A stretch of DNA of 64,000 bases from Imbricaverruca yamaguchii (Eukaryota; Arthropoda; Thecostraca; Neoverrucidae). This document shows positions 45,691 to 58,275 of the stretch, in pieces (the stretch's first letter is position 1; every line of letters begins with the position of its first letter). A program made the position numbers and the translations under genes. Below the pieces are notes generated by a model that was not told the origin of the DNA, did no database searches, and worked only from the letters and a program-made list of their open reading frames with translations. The stretch spans positions 1,114,236-1,178,235 of the forward strand of contig JAOTOL010001473.1 of assembly GCA_034440575.1 (NCBI GenBank). Reading direction: 5' to 3'.

Positions 45691-48600
45691 TCCGTGTTAT
45701 CCAAGTTGGATGCTTTCAGTCATTTCACTGCTTGAAATCGAGAAAATGCGTGTCTAAGTTGTCATTTACGAAACAAAGGAACAAGACAGGTCCTTCAAAT
45801 TATGGCTGTTGGGACCACACATGTGAAACACTGAAGCAGTTAGCGAAATTAAAAGGATGTCCTAATAATTATCTGGCTGAAGTAAGGACAGGCCAAGGAA
45901 CTTTATCGCAATGGGACATCCGTCTGGTGGGCCGGGCCGCATTCGCCGGGGAAGTGGGGGGGGGGGGGGGGCCACTAATTGAGTAAAATCAATGGAGCGA
46001 ACATATACATCACTAGGAGCCCCACATTTCCAGCCAAGTTACAATGGCTGAACGGAGAGGAAGAGGATTCCTGCTGTCGGCCGATCCTGTGAGAATGCAT
46101 TTCTGGGAGTCATACCCTTAGTATGTTTCAGAATGTTAGTATATTATGTGATATAATTTACCCTTCATACCCTCTGGATACCAGGGCATATTTTAGGACC
46201 TGTTTTAACGTGGATACGACGGAAATAATATGTGTCGGCGGTGAAGAATTTGGTGGGGATTTGCTAGTGCACCCGTAACACTATGCATTTTTGTGGATGA
46301 TTTGGGCAACTTTCGTTCATAATTCCGATTCCAGAATAAGCTCCGCCGCGTCCTCTACTGGGATCAAATGGCGAGGATATGACAGTAACTTCAGCTTCAA
46401 ATACCGCAAGAAAGATCACGCTTGACAAATTTATAGCATTGATACCGAACAGACCGTACCGTACAACAAACAATAATTCCTGCCAATACTTCCTGCCAAT
46501 ACTTTCCATTGAATCACTGAAAGTGCTGAAGAAATGATCGGAAAAAATCGTCAGCATATGTTCTAGCCGTACTTACATAACATAACCGTCGGAATACAGT
46601 GAGTAACCCTGAACACTTACTATTTAGGAAGCATATTGTTTAGGGAGGGTGAGCAATTATAGTGAGTCCGCCAAAAGATGGAACGCCACGCTTGCTCGCG
46701 CAAAGAAGGGGGCGCAGCGCCCCAGTACCCTACACGTTCTGTAGTTCCTGCTTTAGAGATCATTTTGTGTATTCCAGGCATGGTGGATGTGACATCGATG
46801 GCAGTATGTGGAGGGCTGTACGTGTCATGCTGCAGAACGTGCCGGCGCTTGTAAAGTGTTCCGGCAACAATCATTGAGGATAGAGAGTGCTGCGCATAGG
46901 TCATTGTGCTATTTGTCCGACAGAAGGTTTCTGTTCTCACATTGTACAGGTTTTTTCCAAGACACTCATGCTGGTCCATAACCTGCCGACGCGCAGCTGG
47001 AGCGAAGGCATGTCTTTGTCTTCACTCCATGGTGGCGTTTGGCAGTTGAATGCGCTTAGCTGTGACACTGTGAATTCTGTTGGCGTTACTAGCTTGCCAC
47101 CTGTCCACTGATTCCCCAGGGCCACATTTTCTTTCTACTAATTGGTGGTGGTCTATCTGCAAAATAAAAAGAAAAAACGCACGGGACGTAACTTGTATTG
47201 CTATAATTACACTCTATTGTATTTCTTGTTTTGATCCCGAGGTACCCTTGGGTGGGTTGCCCTGATCTATGAGCAGCTCACCAAGGGAAGCCCCACATTG
47301 AAAGACCCAATGAAGGTGCTTACAGCCAAAGGTGGTAGGCTGCTGCTGCATCTGATATGGGGACAATTAAAAAGCACAAAACTACCGGAAAATGTTGCCG
47401 GAAGTTGTGTGCCTTCTCCTCGTAATGCTTCAAAGGCAAACTCACATGTTATGTGAGATCTGTAACTACTGAGCGCAATTGGCATTCAGATCAAGGTAGT
47501 TGAACCGAACTCAGACGCACTTTTCATGCATTGACTAGGTTATTCAGTCTCCATAAGCTCATTTGGAAGATTTTGTAGCGGTGGAGATTACATAGCGGAT
47601 GGATTAAAAACACTTTGACTGCTCAAAACCGTATCACCGGGGCTAAGTCTGGTTCATCTGCTCTGAATACATTTTGCTCAGGCGTATGTTATTTGGCAGC
47701 ACTGAAAGCCGAGCAAGAGACTATCTGGACCCTCACAGATATGCGTCTGAACCATCAAGGGCTTTGGAAGCACATGCTATCACAGGTTCTCTATGCTTCC
47801 TCGCCAGACACGTCCAAACGTCTGAAGTTCGTGCTGACAAAAACCATGAAGAGTCCCAGACGAACTCCGTTTTCGGATTTATGGCCGCGTCTAAAACGTC
47901 TCACGTAACACCGTGTGACAGAAACGAATGAGAGCTCTGAGTAATCTTAATATAGATTTGGAATTGCTCGTGAACCTTCGCAGGCCTGGGGAGCTATACG
48001 AGCGCACCATCGACAAATTCCCCGTGCAAAAGGAGCGCCGAATTGCCCTATACCTTTTACCGGAGCGCAATCCGTTAGTCTGGCACTGGGAGCAGCCACT
48101 CTCGCGGCGAGCTTAAAATAGCAGTTGACATGGACATTCGCTCTATTCTTGCATGTCGTGTGACGAGCTTTCCTCCCCCTTTCTCCTCTTCCAACCAGAC
48201 CGTGATGGACTTCACTAAGAACATGAGCAGATAGATTTTGCTAGCATTTTTGCAGAAAAATGCGCATTGCTGCATGTCGAAGCTTTGTGCGAGCGAGTCG
48301 TCAGTTGAGTAGGATCCTTGTTAATTCACCTTGCTGGTGCTTAGACAGGCTTAGCTTATTCGTGCTCTTTCCCGTGGTAACTCCTGGGTGATTCTGTTGT
48401 TGCCTTGCCACACCTCATTTCCTGAGCTGGCGCCGCCAACTGTTGTTATGCCGTAAGTAAAAGTAACTAGGTCCAGGCACTTTTGGAACTGGACTAAATG
48501 CGTCTCAAAGCGCTTCGTAGAAACATCAGGCATGTCTCATGATAAACGATGCGTCTCCTCTGAACGAAAGTTTTAAAAAAGCATGAAGAGGAAAATTAAT

Positions 48601-49106
48601 GAAAATAATATGAGTTAAAATTACTGGGTATGCAACGTTTACGCTGTACCTATCTAAATCACAAGTGACGAGTGACTTGCATTGCTGAAAAGACGGCCAC
48701 TTATTACACATTCATGGAAACATCTGTGCGCTCTTGCAGAACCGCCGAAACAGAAGATCGACCCGGAATAGTCGACAATTCCAGCAGAATGGAGCACCGG
48801 AAGTCTGCGCATAGACGGTTGCCGCCCAATGCCACATTTCTTCCAAATAGAAGCCATACGCTGGCATAGACTCCCGATAGCCACTCGGAGCGACTTGACG
48901 AACCGACACGGAGCTCGTGCGCGCACTTCGATGGATGAACATCTCAGGATATTCTCGGCCACAATTGGTTGCCGAATGGAAAAAGAAAACCAGCTGAAAC
49001 CACGCGTGGTATTCTCCCAACCGGCGGATCGCTCGTCGGCCGGTTCAGCTGCACCTGGAACACTCTGCAACGGCGACCACAGGCACAGTCGACGACGCGC
49101 GGAGAG
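45691..49106. other. No identified gene; a few natural-looking open frames
   Basis: Contains a minus-strand frame 46620-46979 and plus-strand frames around 47270-47460 (LIYEQLTKGSPTLKDPMKVL) and 47615-47908. They read like degraded protein-coding sequence, perhaps retroelement remnants, but I recognise no family. A 208-codon minus frame (48654-49280) overlaps the next inverted-repeat element and is probably spurious. Confidence 0.3.
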
Positions 49107-49444
49107 CAGACTTGTGCTCGCCCCAAATTTGTTAAGTCGACTCACCTGCGACTCATAGATCTTGAGATCTGATTCGACTCGTGACTCAAACAGAGCTGAC
49201 AGAAATTTGAATCGATTCAGATTCGGCTCAGTGGTATCAGACTCATGAGCCATATGATTCAGTGCGCACTGCCCACACATGATATTTTAATAATTAGCTC
49301 ATGATTCAACCAATTTTAAAAAGAAAGGAAGACGTGATCCAACCCACGACTGAAGAATAATAATAGTTTGGGGAACAGAATCGATCCAAAAACGATTGAA
49401 TCATAAGTCGATTCTCGATTCAACTCGAGTCGAGCACAAGTCTG
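49107..49444. mobile_element. Short inverted-repeat element (MITE-like)
   Basis: Ends CAGACTTGTGCTCG (49107-49120) and CGAGCACAAGTCTG (49431-49444) are perfect 14-bp inverted repeats. The 338 bp interior is built of GATTCGACTC-type words on both arms. No clear target duplication. Confidence 0.65.
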
Positions 49445-51574
49445 GCGGCTTCTGGACGTCGACACGCGACCTGCTGGACGCCCATTGCGAACACACCGGG
49501 AGAAAGTCAGCAACACCCCTGCCGCTAACACGGCGGGTGACGTCATCGGTCACGTGCTTCACACACGGACGGCTAACGTTCACACCGACACCCACTGGGG
49601 AAGTGTATGTCTCAACCGCCGCCGCACCAGGCTCGGAACGGTTGCCCCGGTCGCTGTGGCATGCGTGCAATGATTAATGGCAAGAAGCCTGTAAATGTGG
49701 CCTGATTTCCGTGAACTCTTGGATTGTGGGAAGAGCCTACTTGCTCAACGCTTTATTGGAACGGTCGCTGCGTTGGAATTGTGCGTTGTCTTCATGTAGG
49801 AAAGACGCGATTCGTCTGGCATCGATAAAGTGACACTCCAACATTCTATGAGCGTTCGGGAGGAAAATAAGAAGAAACAATGTTTCAGGAGGGAGGTCGA
49901 TTGTATCAACTAGCAGTCGATTGTGTCCCGCAAGGCGGTGTTCGGCTCCTCGTAAGCTAACTACTCTTTTACCGGGAATTCGATTTTCGCTCTGGTCCGA
50001 TGCAGGAAAAGGGACTGATTGTGATTTAAGTGGTCTCACAGTTGGATCACCGTTGCTACATTTATCGACAGATGCTGTTCGAGAATGATCAGCCAACATA
50101 TCATTCTACCAATTAAAATCACTTATTATTCAATATTCCTTATCCAATTTAGGTGCAATGAATAAGGTGCCATACCCTCAATCAACTGCAGATGGAGGTT
50201 ATTACCCTGATAGCATAATCTTCCCGAAACAAAAGTGTAATGACTATGCATTTGGAAAGCTGTTCACACATGATGGGTGGGTGGGTTAAAATGGAAGATG
50301 TCAGTCAGAATTTATGCACACCATTGTTGTTACTTCCTTTTTCACTAGGCTTCGATTAACTTGGCATTGAAACCAATCATTGAACATCAATCTCAATTAA
50401 GGAGGGCAACATGTTTTTTCTCACAAAAACCATGGACGTACCGAGGAAAGGAAAAGACCATGAAAACCATGGACATACCAGAACGTGCGCATGGACGTAA
50501 TGCGCACGTTCTGCACAATATGCTTTAAATATTATATTGATCTTGAAAATGGCTAGCATGTTCGCCTAGATAGACCTCGGCTACTAAATGGAACACATTC
50601 GTACCAGGACGGATTCGCGAATAATATTGGGAAATTACTTCGGACTATACTGGGACGCATGGTTTCCACAAACCGTGGCCGTAGTGTATTTACATTTGTG
50701 CAGTATTCTGCCGAAAAATGTTTTGGACCACCTCTATCCTATGCAGTAAATTTCATCATGCCAGGTAAATTTGCTGCATGTATGTGAAAGTTGCAGATAA
50801 ATCAAAATACGCAAGCGGTCCACACGGGCACATTTGCCTGAAAGCACCAGCACCAGAAAGCACATTATTTCATAACTCTATATGCCTAAAATGATGCGCA
50901 TAGCAACTGCACGATGCTATGCTCAGTCACGGAATTGCGAAACGCAAAGTGAAACATTCTTAAAGAGCACTCCCTGCATCCGAGTATCACTTTTAAGAGG
51001 AAATGATCAGAATCAAGTGCGTGCGCACTGAATCAACCGCCAACTATCACAGCATAGCAACTGCCAGCCGTGCTGAACCGCGTGAGTTTCCAACTCCCCC
51101 CTCAGACATTCACCTGACATCGGCGTTGATCACCATATTACTCCGAAACTGCATATCCAGTTCGCACCTATATCGCGCTCCGTGCACTGCAATATTTAAA
51201 AAGACTTTGTGATAGCATGAAAACATCAATGAACCCGCTCGTTTGCAGTACTTTCTCGCGATGCCATTTTATTTCATCAGGCCTAATGTGCGCCTCCGCG
51301 CAGAGGGAAAAACCGATAACCGCTTCGCATAATTTTGCGTTCGCAAAATTCCGTAGCAGCTGCCGGCGCAATGGTAACGAGCCTGCTGCGTTTTATACCG
51401 GCGCTTTACGCCCGCTATTGAGAGCAGTCGTAATTGTAAATGCGCAGCCGTACTGCTCGAACGCAGCTTTAGTGCTGCACTTGAAACAGAGCACAGCGAT
51501 AAATGCAAATATAGCCGCGGTGAAGCCAGCCCAGCTGCGGTCTCTGAGCCGAGCCGAGCTGTGGTGTCTAACTG
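49445..51574. other. No recognisable gene
   Basis: GC-richer at 49450-49670, AT-rich after. Apart from the hairpin at 50479, nothing is seen. Confidence 0.4.
50479..50513. repeat. Perfect hairpin, 14-bp arms, 7-base loop
   Basis: CAGAACGTGCGCAT, loop GGACGTA, ATGCGCACGTTCTG. Confidence 0.9.
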
Positions 51575-52110
51575 GGGTCGGGGTCCGGCCGAGCTGCAGT
51601 GTTTGACTGGGGTCGGGGTCCGGCCGAGCTGCAGTGTCTGACTGGGGAGTCGGGGTCCGGCATATCTGCGGTGTCTAAGTGGGGTCGGGGTCCGGCATAG
51701 CTGCAGTGTCTGACTGGGGTCGGGGTCCGGCATAGCTGCAGTGCCTGACTGGGGTCGGGGTACGGCATAGCTACAGTGTCTAACTGGGGTCGGTGTCCGG
51801 CATAGCTGCGGTGTCTGACCGTGGTCGGGTCCGGCATAGCTGCGGTGTCTAATTGGGGTCGGGGCCCGGCATATCTGCGGTATCTGACTGGGGAGTCGGT
51901 GTCCGGCATATCTACGATGTCTGACTGGGGTCGGGGTACGGCATAGCTACAGTGTCTAACTGGGGTCGGTGTCCGGCATAGCTGCGGTGTCTGTCTGGGG
52001 TCGGGGTCCGGCATAGCTGCAGTGTCTGACTGGGGTCGGGGTCTGGGCGAGCTAGGGTGTCTGACTGGGGTCGGGGTTCGGGTGAGCTACGGTATCTGAC
52101 TGGGGTCCGG
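51575..52110 (+). repeat. 35-bp minisatellite, about 15 copies
   Basis: Unit TGCAGTGTCTGACTGGGGTC followed by GGGGTCCGGCATAGC, with GAGC/CATAGC and TGCGG/TGCAG variants. Minus-strand open frames are by-products of the repeat. Confidence 0.95.
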
Positions 52111-52844
52111 GTCAGGATGCAGCGATAACTATTCAGTGATGACTTCGTGGCAACTGATGGCACGGCCAGCGGGCCAAGCCCGTGGGCAGTGATGATGGTG
52201 ACAAGGCCCTCGGGTGGGGGTGAGGAGGGTCGCACCCGTGTGCAGTAGTGATGGCTAGACTTGTAGCTGGCGGCTGTGGAGTGAGGCTATGAAGTAGACG
52301 TGAGCAGAAATGAAGGACACCCTCAGGGTTCGAGAGCGGACACAACTCAGTTCGAAGCCGTTCCCGTTCATGCAACTCACGCGGCGTTAGTATTCCTCTC
52401 CACGGCTGGCCCGCAGAAGCGGTCCTTTTCGGTTCAAACTTCTTTCGATGCTGCCAAGTGTGGCATAGCTAATTACGTACATTGTCTCACTTTCTATTGG
52501 AACTGTGCGTAGATGATGGCAGCGAATGCTAATCCATCAAGATGAATGGATTGGCAAAATTAATTACCGGGCCTCGGAAGTTCGTAAGTTACTGTCTCCC
52601 ATCCTGTGCATTGCTACTTCTGGTAATGTTAGCTTCCTTCGCGTAAGGCATCTCACAAAATTCGTGAATGTGGTGTGAGGTCTTTTGCGATAATGCTGTA
52701 ACTGACTTCACGTGCAATTGCATCGAACAAAACGTTGTCGGGTGGCTTGGATTGGTCATGCACTAGCTGCTGCTGCTGTTGTTGCCTGTGACGTACTGCT
52801 GATGTTTCTAACGCTGATGCTGATGCTTTTTTGTTTTGTTTCAG
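52111..52844. other. Intron sequence upstream of the eag exon
   Basis: No earlier eag exon was found. It ends in a pyrimidine-rich acceptor, TTTTTTGTTTTGTTTCAG, at 52827-52844. Confidence 0.5.
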
Positions 52845-52945
52845 CCGATAGCAGCTTTCTGCTCGCAAACGCTCAAATCGTCGACTTCCCCATTGTATAC
52901 TGCAACGAGACTTTCTGCAAACTGTCGGGCTTCAACCGTGCAGAG
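52845..52945 (+). CDS. eag: EAG-type potassium channel, PAS-domain exon
   Basis: 101 nt between acceptor TTTTGTTTCAG and donor CAGAG/GTGAGT. It enters with two bases and leaves in phase 0. The 33 codons read [19 protein letters not shown] then [14 protein letters not shown], the start of the N-terminal PAS domain of EAG-family (KCNH1/5-type) voltage-gated potassium channels. The [10 protein letters not shown] wording separates it from the ERG and ELK subfamilies and is closest, from memory, to insect eag. The PAS domain packs on the cyclic-nucleotide-binding homology domain and slows gating. Flanking coding exons were not found, so the next intron extends at least to the window end (over 11 kb). 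The exon's last eight bases form the start of the 23-bp array that follows. Confidence 0.88.
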
Positions 52946-54165
52946 GTGAGTGTGGCAGACGTGCAGAGGTGAGTGTGGCAGACGTGCAGAGGTGAGTGTG
53001 GCAGACGTGCAGAGGTGAGTGTGGCAGACGTGCAGAGGTGAGAGTGGCAAACGTGTAAAGGTGGATGTGGCAGACGTGTGAAGGTGAGTGTGGCAGACGT
53101 GCAGAGGTCAGTGTGGCAGATGTGTATCGGTGTAGTGATGTAGAAGTGAGTGTGGCAGACGCGTGAAGGTGAGTGTGGCAGACGTACAGAGGTGAGTGTG
53201 GCAGACGTGTGAAGGTGAGTGTGGCAGACGTGTGAAGGTGAGTGTGGCAGACGTACAGAGGTGAGTGTGGCAGACGTGTGAAGGTGAGTGTGGCAGACGT
53301 GTGAAGGTGAGTGTGGCAGACGTACAGAGGTGAGTGTGGCAGACGTGTGAAGGTGAGTGTGGCAGACGTACAGAGGTGAGTGTGGCAGACGTACAGAGGT
53401 GAGTGTGGCAGACGTGTGAAGGTGAGTGTGGCAGACGTACAGCGGTGAGTGTGGCAGACGTGTGAAGGTGGAGTGTGGCAGACGTGTGAAGGTGAGTGTG
53501 GCAGACGCGTGAAGGTGAGTGTGGCAGACGTACAGAGGTGAGTGTGGCAGACGTGTGAAGGTGAGTGTGGCAGACGCGTGAAGGTGAGTGTGGCAGACGT
53601 ACAGAGGTGAGTGTGGCAGACGTGTGAAGGTGAGTGTGGCAGACGTGTGAAGGTGAGTGTGGCAGACGTGTGAAGGTGAGTGTGGCAGACGTGTGAAGGT
53701 GAGTGTGGCAGACGTGTGAAGGTGAGTGTGGCAGACGTGTGAAGGTGAGTGTGGCAGACGTGTGAAGGTGAGTGTGGCAGACGTACAGAGGTGAGTGTGG
53801 CAGACGTGTGAAGGTGAGTGTGGCAGACGCGTGAAGGTGAGTGTGGCAGACGTGTGAAGGTGAGTGTGGCAGACGTGTGAAGGTGAGTGTGGCAGACGTA
53901 CAGAGGTGAGTGTGGCAGACGTGTGAATGTGAGTGTGGCAGACGTGTGAAGGTGAGTGTGGCAGACGTGTGAAGGTGAGTGTGGCAGACGTGTGAAGGTG
54001 AGTGTGGCAGACGTGTGAAGGTGAGTGTGGCAGACGTACAGAGGTGAGTGTGGCAGACGTGTGAAGGTGAGTGTGGCAGACGTACGGAGGGGAGTGTGGC
54101 AGACGTACAGAGGTCAGTGTGGCAGATGTGTATCGGTGTAGTGATGTACAGGTGAGTGTGGCAGA
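52938..54165 (+). repeat. 23-bp minisatellite of splice-donor sequence, about 53 copies
   Basis: Unit GTGCAGAG plus GTGAGTGTGGCAGAC: the last 8 exonic and first 15 intronic bases at the eag 5' splice site. The first four or so units keep GTGCAGAG; most later ones have GTGTGAAG or GTACAGAG. Nearly every unit therefore holds an AAG/GTGAGT or GAG/GTGAGT donor consensus. A variant block with GATGTGTATCGGTGTAGTG occurs near both ends (about 53118 and 54125). Confidence 0.97.
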
Positions 54166-54295
54166 CGTCGATCAGAGAGTGCCTCGATGGAGCCAAATCA
54201 ACGCGCAATGCTGTCAGCACATCCCTTCACTGTAGGAAGGGAAGCCGAAGGAAGGACGGTTTTGCCCAGATGGAGTATGAGAACAGGTTCTTATG
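54166..54295. other. eag intron, nothing identified
   Basis: Short sequence between the donor array and a TTAA-type element. Confidence 0.4.
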
Positions 54296-54735
54296 TTAAC
54301 ACGACGCACATCGCTTGGGGGGGGGGGATCCGCCCACTCCTATTTCTCGACGATGTCTCATAAACTGGTGTGGATATTTTAATGAAGTCTCATGACTTTG
54401 TTAAGAACTAAGAAGCGCATCCTGTGCAAGAAAATCGATATCTGCTGGTAAATATAGGAAATGCGTGGGCGCAAAGTCGACCAGCCGGACGGCCGCTCAC
54501 CTCAGGCCGGAGGCGCGACCGCAGAGGTCACACAGCGCAGCGGGACGAGGGCGTGGTGTGGCGGCCGATTTCGTCCTCCTTAGGTACGGACCTAGTGTCA
54601 GAATTTACAACGAAGCGGGTACACTAGCCCTGTAATCTACCTTTGAAATTCTGCGGCTTCAGTAGTTTCCGAGATCCTAGGGGTGAGGAGTGGGGCCGAA
54701 TCCGCTCCATCCGGTGCGCGTTTTGTAACAGGCTT
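54296..54735 (+). mobile_element. Diverged TTAA-type element
   Basis: Starts TTAACACGACGCAC with GGGGGGGATCCGCCC, contains ATCTCATAAACTGG, and ends with TTCCGAGATCCTAGGGG, GCCGAATCCGCTCC and GGTGCGCGTTTTG. Same terminal design as the other TTAA elements. The right TTAA is not intact. Confidence 0.5.
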
Positions 54736-55374
54736 TCTGGCGTACGTTTTAATGTCCCTGTTAATGGACGAACCACGACCGACTCCAATGCACAAGATCA
54801 GGGTCTAAGCCGCAGAGAACGTCAGGGGTGGCTGGTCATTTTCTGAACCTACATAAGGACTTCTGAACAATGGACCTAGCTAAACCATATCGAAGTGCTC
54901 CTCCTTGAATACTTCAAATTCTTGTTCCTGCTACTGATTTTAAGAAATGCGCTGAAGAATGTTGAAATTTGATATTAATAAAGAGGGACTAATTACGCGT
55001 AAATTGGAGAGTCATGAGGTGCACATGTGCTGGACCATTGCCAGATACCTCGGGTTCATATGCGACGTGACGTCATATAACTGTGCTTCCAATGCTAGAG
55101 CTATATCTGCATAGAACAGAATGCCACTTATATTTGCATCAGTCAGAATTATTTTGACCGTATGCCCTGAAAATCATGGCTTTATGTCCGAGCCATCCTG
55201 GCTATTTGGAGACATCAGCGCACTATTCCGGGACACACTACTCTGTGTCAGCACCATGTGTGATCAATGTTAGCTTAGCGAGAAGCTGCGACAGCGTTGA
55301 CGTCGTTCCAGAGTCCAGGCGAGAAGTGGAAGTCAAACAGGTTCTATGCCACGGTAAAACGGCTTCTGTGTGAG
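54736..55374. other. No recognisable gene
   Basis: Ordinary sequence within the presumed eag intron. Confidence 0.4.
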
Positions 55375-55585
55375 GATAATCACAGGCTACCATCAGGCTA
55401 CAGTCGAGATCAGGGCAATCGCAGGCTACCATCGGGCTACAGTCAGGCTCTGGGTAATCGCAGGCTATCAGGCTACAGCCGGGCTCAGGATAATCACGGC
55501 CTACCATCGGGCTATAGTCGGGCACAGGATAATCGCAGGCTACCATCAGGGCGCAGTAGGGCTCAGGGTAATCGCACGCCCCTGA
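55375..55585 (+). repeat. 39-bp minisatellite, about 5 copies
   Basis: Unit AATCRCAGGCTACCATCGGG followed by CTACAGTCGGGCTCAGGGT; the plus frame gives NRRLPSGYSRAQD. One copy is 36 bp. No splice sites or other coding signs. Confidence 0.85.
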
Positions 55586-56650
55586 TAAGCTAACCCAGGA
55601 GTGGACATCACATCCGACCAGATACATGTGTGCTTCACACCAATCCAACAATCTCGAGAATGTTTACTGCTGCATGACACCTGGTCGAAGGACGGCGTCA
55701 AACAAGCTTAACAAATACAAGTTACCAAATCATTCTGGATACAATCTGCCTTCATAACATTGCCACTTAGCATTTTCGTTTTCGCTCGCCATCGATCGGA
55801 CCGGCTCGACCTGTATGAACTTGCACTCCGGGAGCAAATCGATGTCACTAATGACAATCAATAGCAGCAAATTGGTGTTGGAGTTTCGCCCCAAATGAGC
55901 CAGGACATCGCATGCCTGTCCTTAATTTGGGCATCGCTAATTGCATTTCTGTGCAAATGAATCTGCGCTGGAACACTCATGCTATTCTAGGGAATTATAA
56001 TTATATTGTGGAATTTATCTAGGAAGTGGTTGATTTCTCGTGGAATGTCTCCGACAAATGGTTAATTTCTTAGCAAGGTTTTTGTCAGGAGTTAGAAGAT
56101 GTATCGCGTAGCGTTTCTAGTTTTGGTTGTGGGTCTGCACTAGTTCAAAGGCGCAACGAAAGACTTTGGCGTCGACCTTCACGGAAAGTGGCCACTAGAA
56201 GTTTGTTCCGGTCGATCACGTGCACGTACAGAGGTGATGCGCCAGTCACATGCACGTACGGAGGTGACACGTCGGTCCCATGCACGTACAGGGGTGATGC
56301 GCTGATAGAGATAAGCTGAGCTGCGGTCCATGCTAGCACGTCACACATCACACCATCGAGCGCACGGGTCATCAGGTACTGTCACACCGGAACATACAGT
56401 CCATAAAATGTGGTCACAACAGACCACAAACCGCACCAAACATGACCACGTCAGGCCATAGAGGTCACCAAATCTGCCAGCGCCAGACCACGAAGGTCAG
56501 CAGATGCGGTCACGTCAGATATCCTATTCCGGAATCTGTCTTGTAACACCTTTCTATATAAGACATAGAAAGCTGTTGTGGATTGCCCCTGTGATCAGGA
56601 TAGTCCTCATTGACGGATAGGATGCAGTAGTTCCAGTCGGGAGACGGTTC
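55586..56650. other. No recognisable gene
   Basis: Around 56215-56300 a 34-base phrase containing CATGCACGTACGGAGGTGA occurs about three times. Around 56410-56515 words like GGTCACGTCAGACCA recur. Confidence 0.4.
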
Positions 56651-56684
56651 ACACCCCGGAGCTCCGGCTGGCGTCCCGGGTGTC

Positions 56685-57190
56685 CCGGTCCCCGCAGGTG
56701 ACGGGACGATCACCACCCTTTGGGCCCGGCCCGGCTGTGCCCGCTGGCCTGCAGGTGTCCCGGTCCCCGCAGGTGACGGGACGGTTGCCACCCTGTGGGC
56801 CAGCCCGGCTGTGCCCGCTGGGTCTGGAGGTCCCGGTCCCCGCAGGTGACGGGACGATTACCACCCTGTGGGCCGGCCCGGCTGTGCCCGCTGGGTCTGG
56901 AGGTCCCGGTCCCCGCAGGTGACGGGACGGTCACCACCCTGTGGGCCCGGCCCGGCTGTGCCCGCTGGGTCTGGAGGTCCCGGTCCCCGCAGGTGACGGA
57001 ACGATCACCACCCTGTGGGCCGGCCGGGCTGTGCCCGCTGGGTCTGGAGGTGTCCCGGTCCCCGCAGGTGACGGGACGGTCACCACCCTGTGGGCCCGGC
57101 CCGGCTGTGCCCGCTGGCCCGGAGGTGTCCCGGTCCCTACAGGTGACGGAACGATCACCACCCTGTGGGCCCGGCCCGCCGGTGCCGCCG
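56685..57190 (+). repeat. GC-rich minisatellite, unit about 74 bp, 7 copies
   Basis: Unit starts GTCCCGGTCCCCGCAGGTGA and continues CGGGACGATCACCACCCTGT and GGGCCCGGCCCGGCTGTGCC. Unit length varies from 72 to 75, so frames drift. Open frames are by-products of the repeat. Confidence 0.95.
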
Positions 57191-58084
57191 GTGCGGATCG
57201 ATGCGACCGCCAGAGGCGGTGCAGCGCGGCAGCTCTGTGAGCTCGCGGTGTGGCGCGGCCAGCAGTCGGGCCGCTGCAGACATCTCGCGCCCAGACACCA
57301 GATGCAATATTCAGATTGGCGCCGTTCGTGAGCCGCATTCAGCGCAGAGCCGGCTGTGGCGAGCGGCTTGACGTCGAGTGGTCGGCGCGTCAGAAATCGC
57401 CTCGGTTCATGTGAAAATTTGGCTGGAAATCCGCTGGCAGATCAAGGCGCGTCGACCGCTGAGGACTCATAATTGAGAAGAGTGTTATTGATTTCTGCCG
57501 GCCGTCTTTTTCAATGCAAAATGTCGCTTAGCATACACACCTCGCACTGCCACAAAGACAGACACGCTGCAATATGTACCTCAGCAAGTAGGCTAACCGC
57601 CTGCTCTCTGGCTGTTTTCCATTGTTCATTAAGTTTTCCATTATCCCTCCTTATTCCCTCGAGACACATCGTCTCGAAGCTTTGAGCGAAGCGATGCGAT
57701 ATTTTTCGCCGCACATTTTGCGTGGCAGCAAAGGGACCATACAAGGGGGAAGGGGTGAAGTCTATTCTCACTTCGACACGTCGGTGTAGAAACCCACCGG
57801 AGCAGATGGAATGGCCATGTCTTTCTCCAGTGTTAGGAAGGGAAACCATTCCACAGAACACCTATCATTGTCAAAAAAAAACGGTCAAGTTGCTAACCGC
57901 CTGCTCTTCGTCAGTTTCCCATTATTAACGGCACGAGGCGTCTGGAAGCTTTGAGCGAAGCGATGGAACGACTATGTCTTTCTACATTGTTAGGAAGAGA
58001 GAGCATTCCACACAAAACTGGTCATTGCATAGATAATGATGTGTACTATGTTCGAGCAACAGTTGTATGTTTGTAAGTAGCGCC
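57191..58084. other. No recognisable gene
   Basis: The phrases TTGAGCGAAGCGATG and GTTAGGAAG...CATTCCACA are each present twice about 270 bp apart (57680-57850 and 57950-58015), a small direct duplication. Confidence 0.4.
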
Positions 58085-58275
58085 ACCAGAGCGTGGGGAG
58101 GGACTCAATAGCAGAGGAGCAGGAGGAACGACTCGATGGAAGATAATCAAGAGGAGGGACTCGATAGCAGAGGAACAAGAATAGGGACTCGATATCAGAG
58201 AAGCAGGACGAGGGACTAAATAGCTGAGGAGCGGGAGCAGAGACACGATAGCGGAGAATCAGGCGGAGCGGCTCG
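58085..58275 (-). repeat. Short GGGACTCGATAGCAGAGGA minisatellite
   Basis: About six diverged copies of GGGACTCGATAGCAGAGGAG with 5-12 base spacers. Confidence 0.75.

Noticed and set aside
47270..47910. Retroelement gag or pol remnant
   Set aside because: The frames read naturally, but no reverse-transcriptase, zinc-knuckle or integrase motif is visible.
48654..49280. 208-codon minus-strand open frame as a gene
   Set aside because: No recognisable motif, and its 5' third lies in the inverted-repeat element at 49107-49444.
52841..54220. Minus-strand 370-codon frame over the eag donor array
   Set aside because: It is the antisense of the 23-bp repeat. The real signal is the plus-strand exon and its donor.
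56685..57331. Pro/Gly-rich collagen-like protein on the plus strand
   Set aside because: Unit length varies by non-multiples of three, so frames drift; it is a GC-rich minisatellite.
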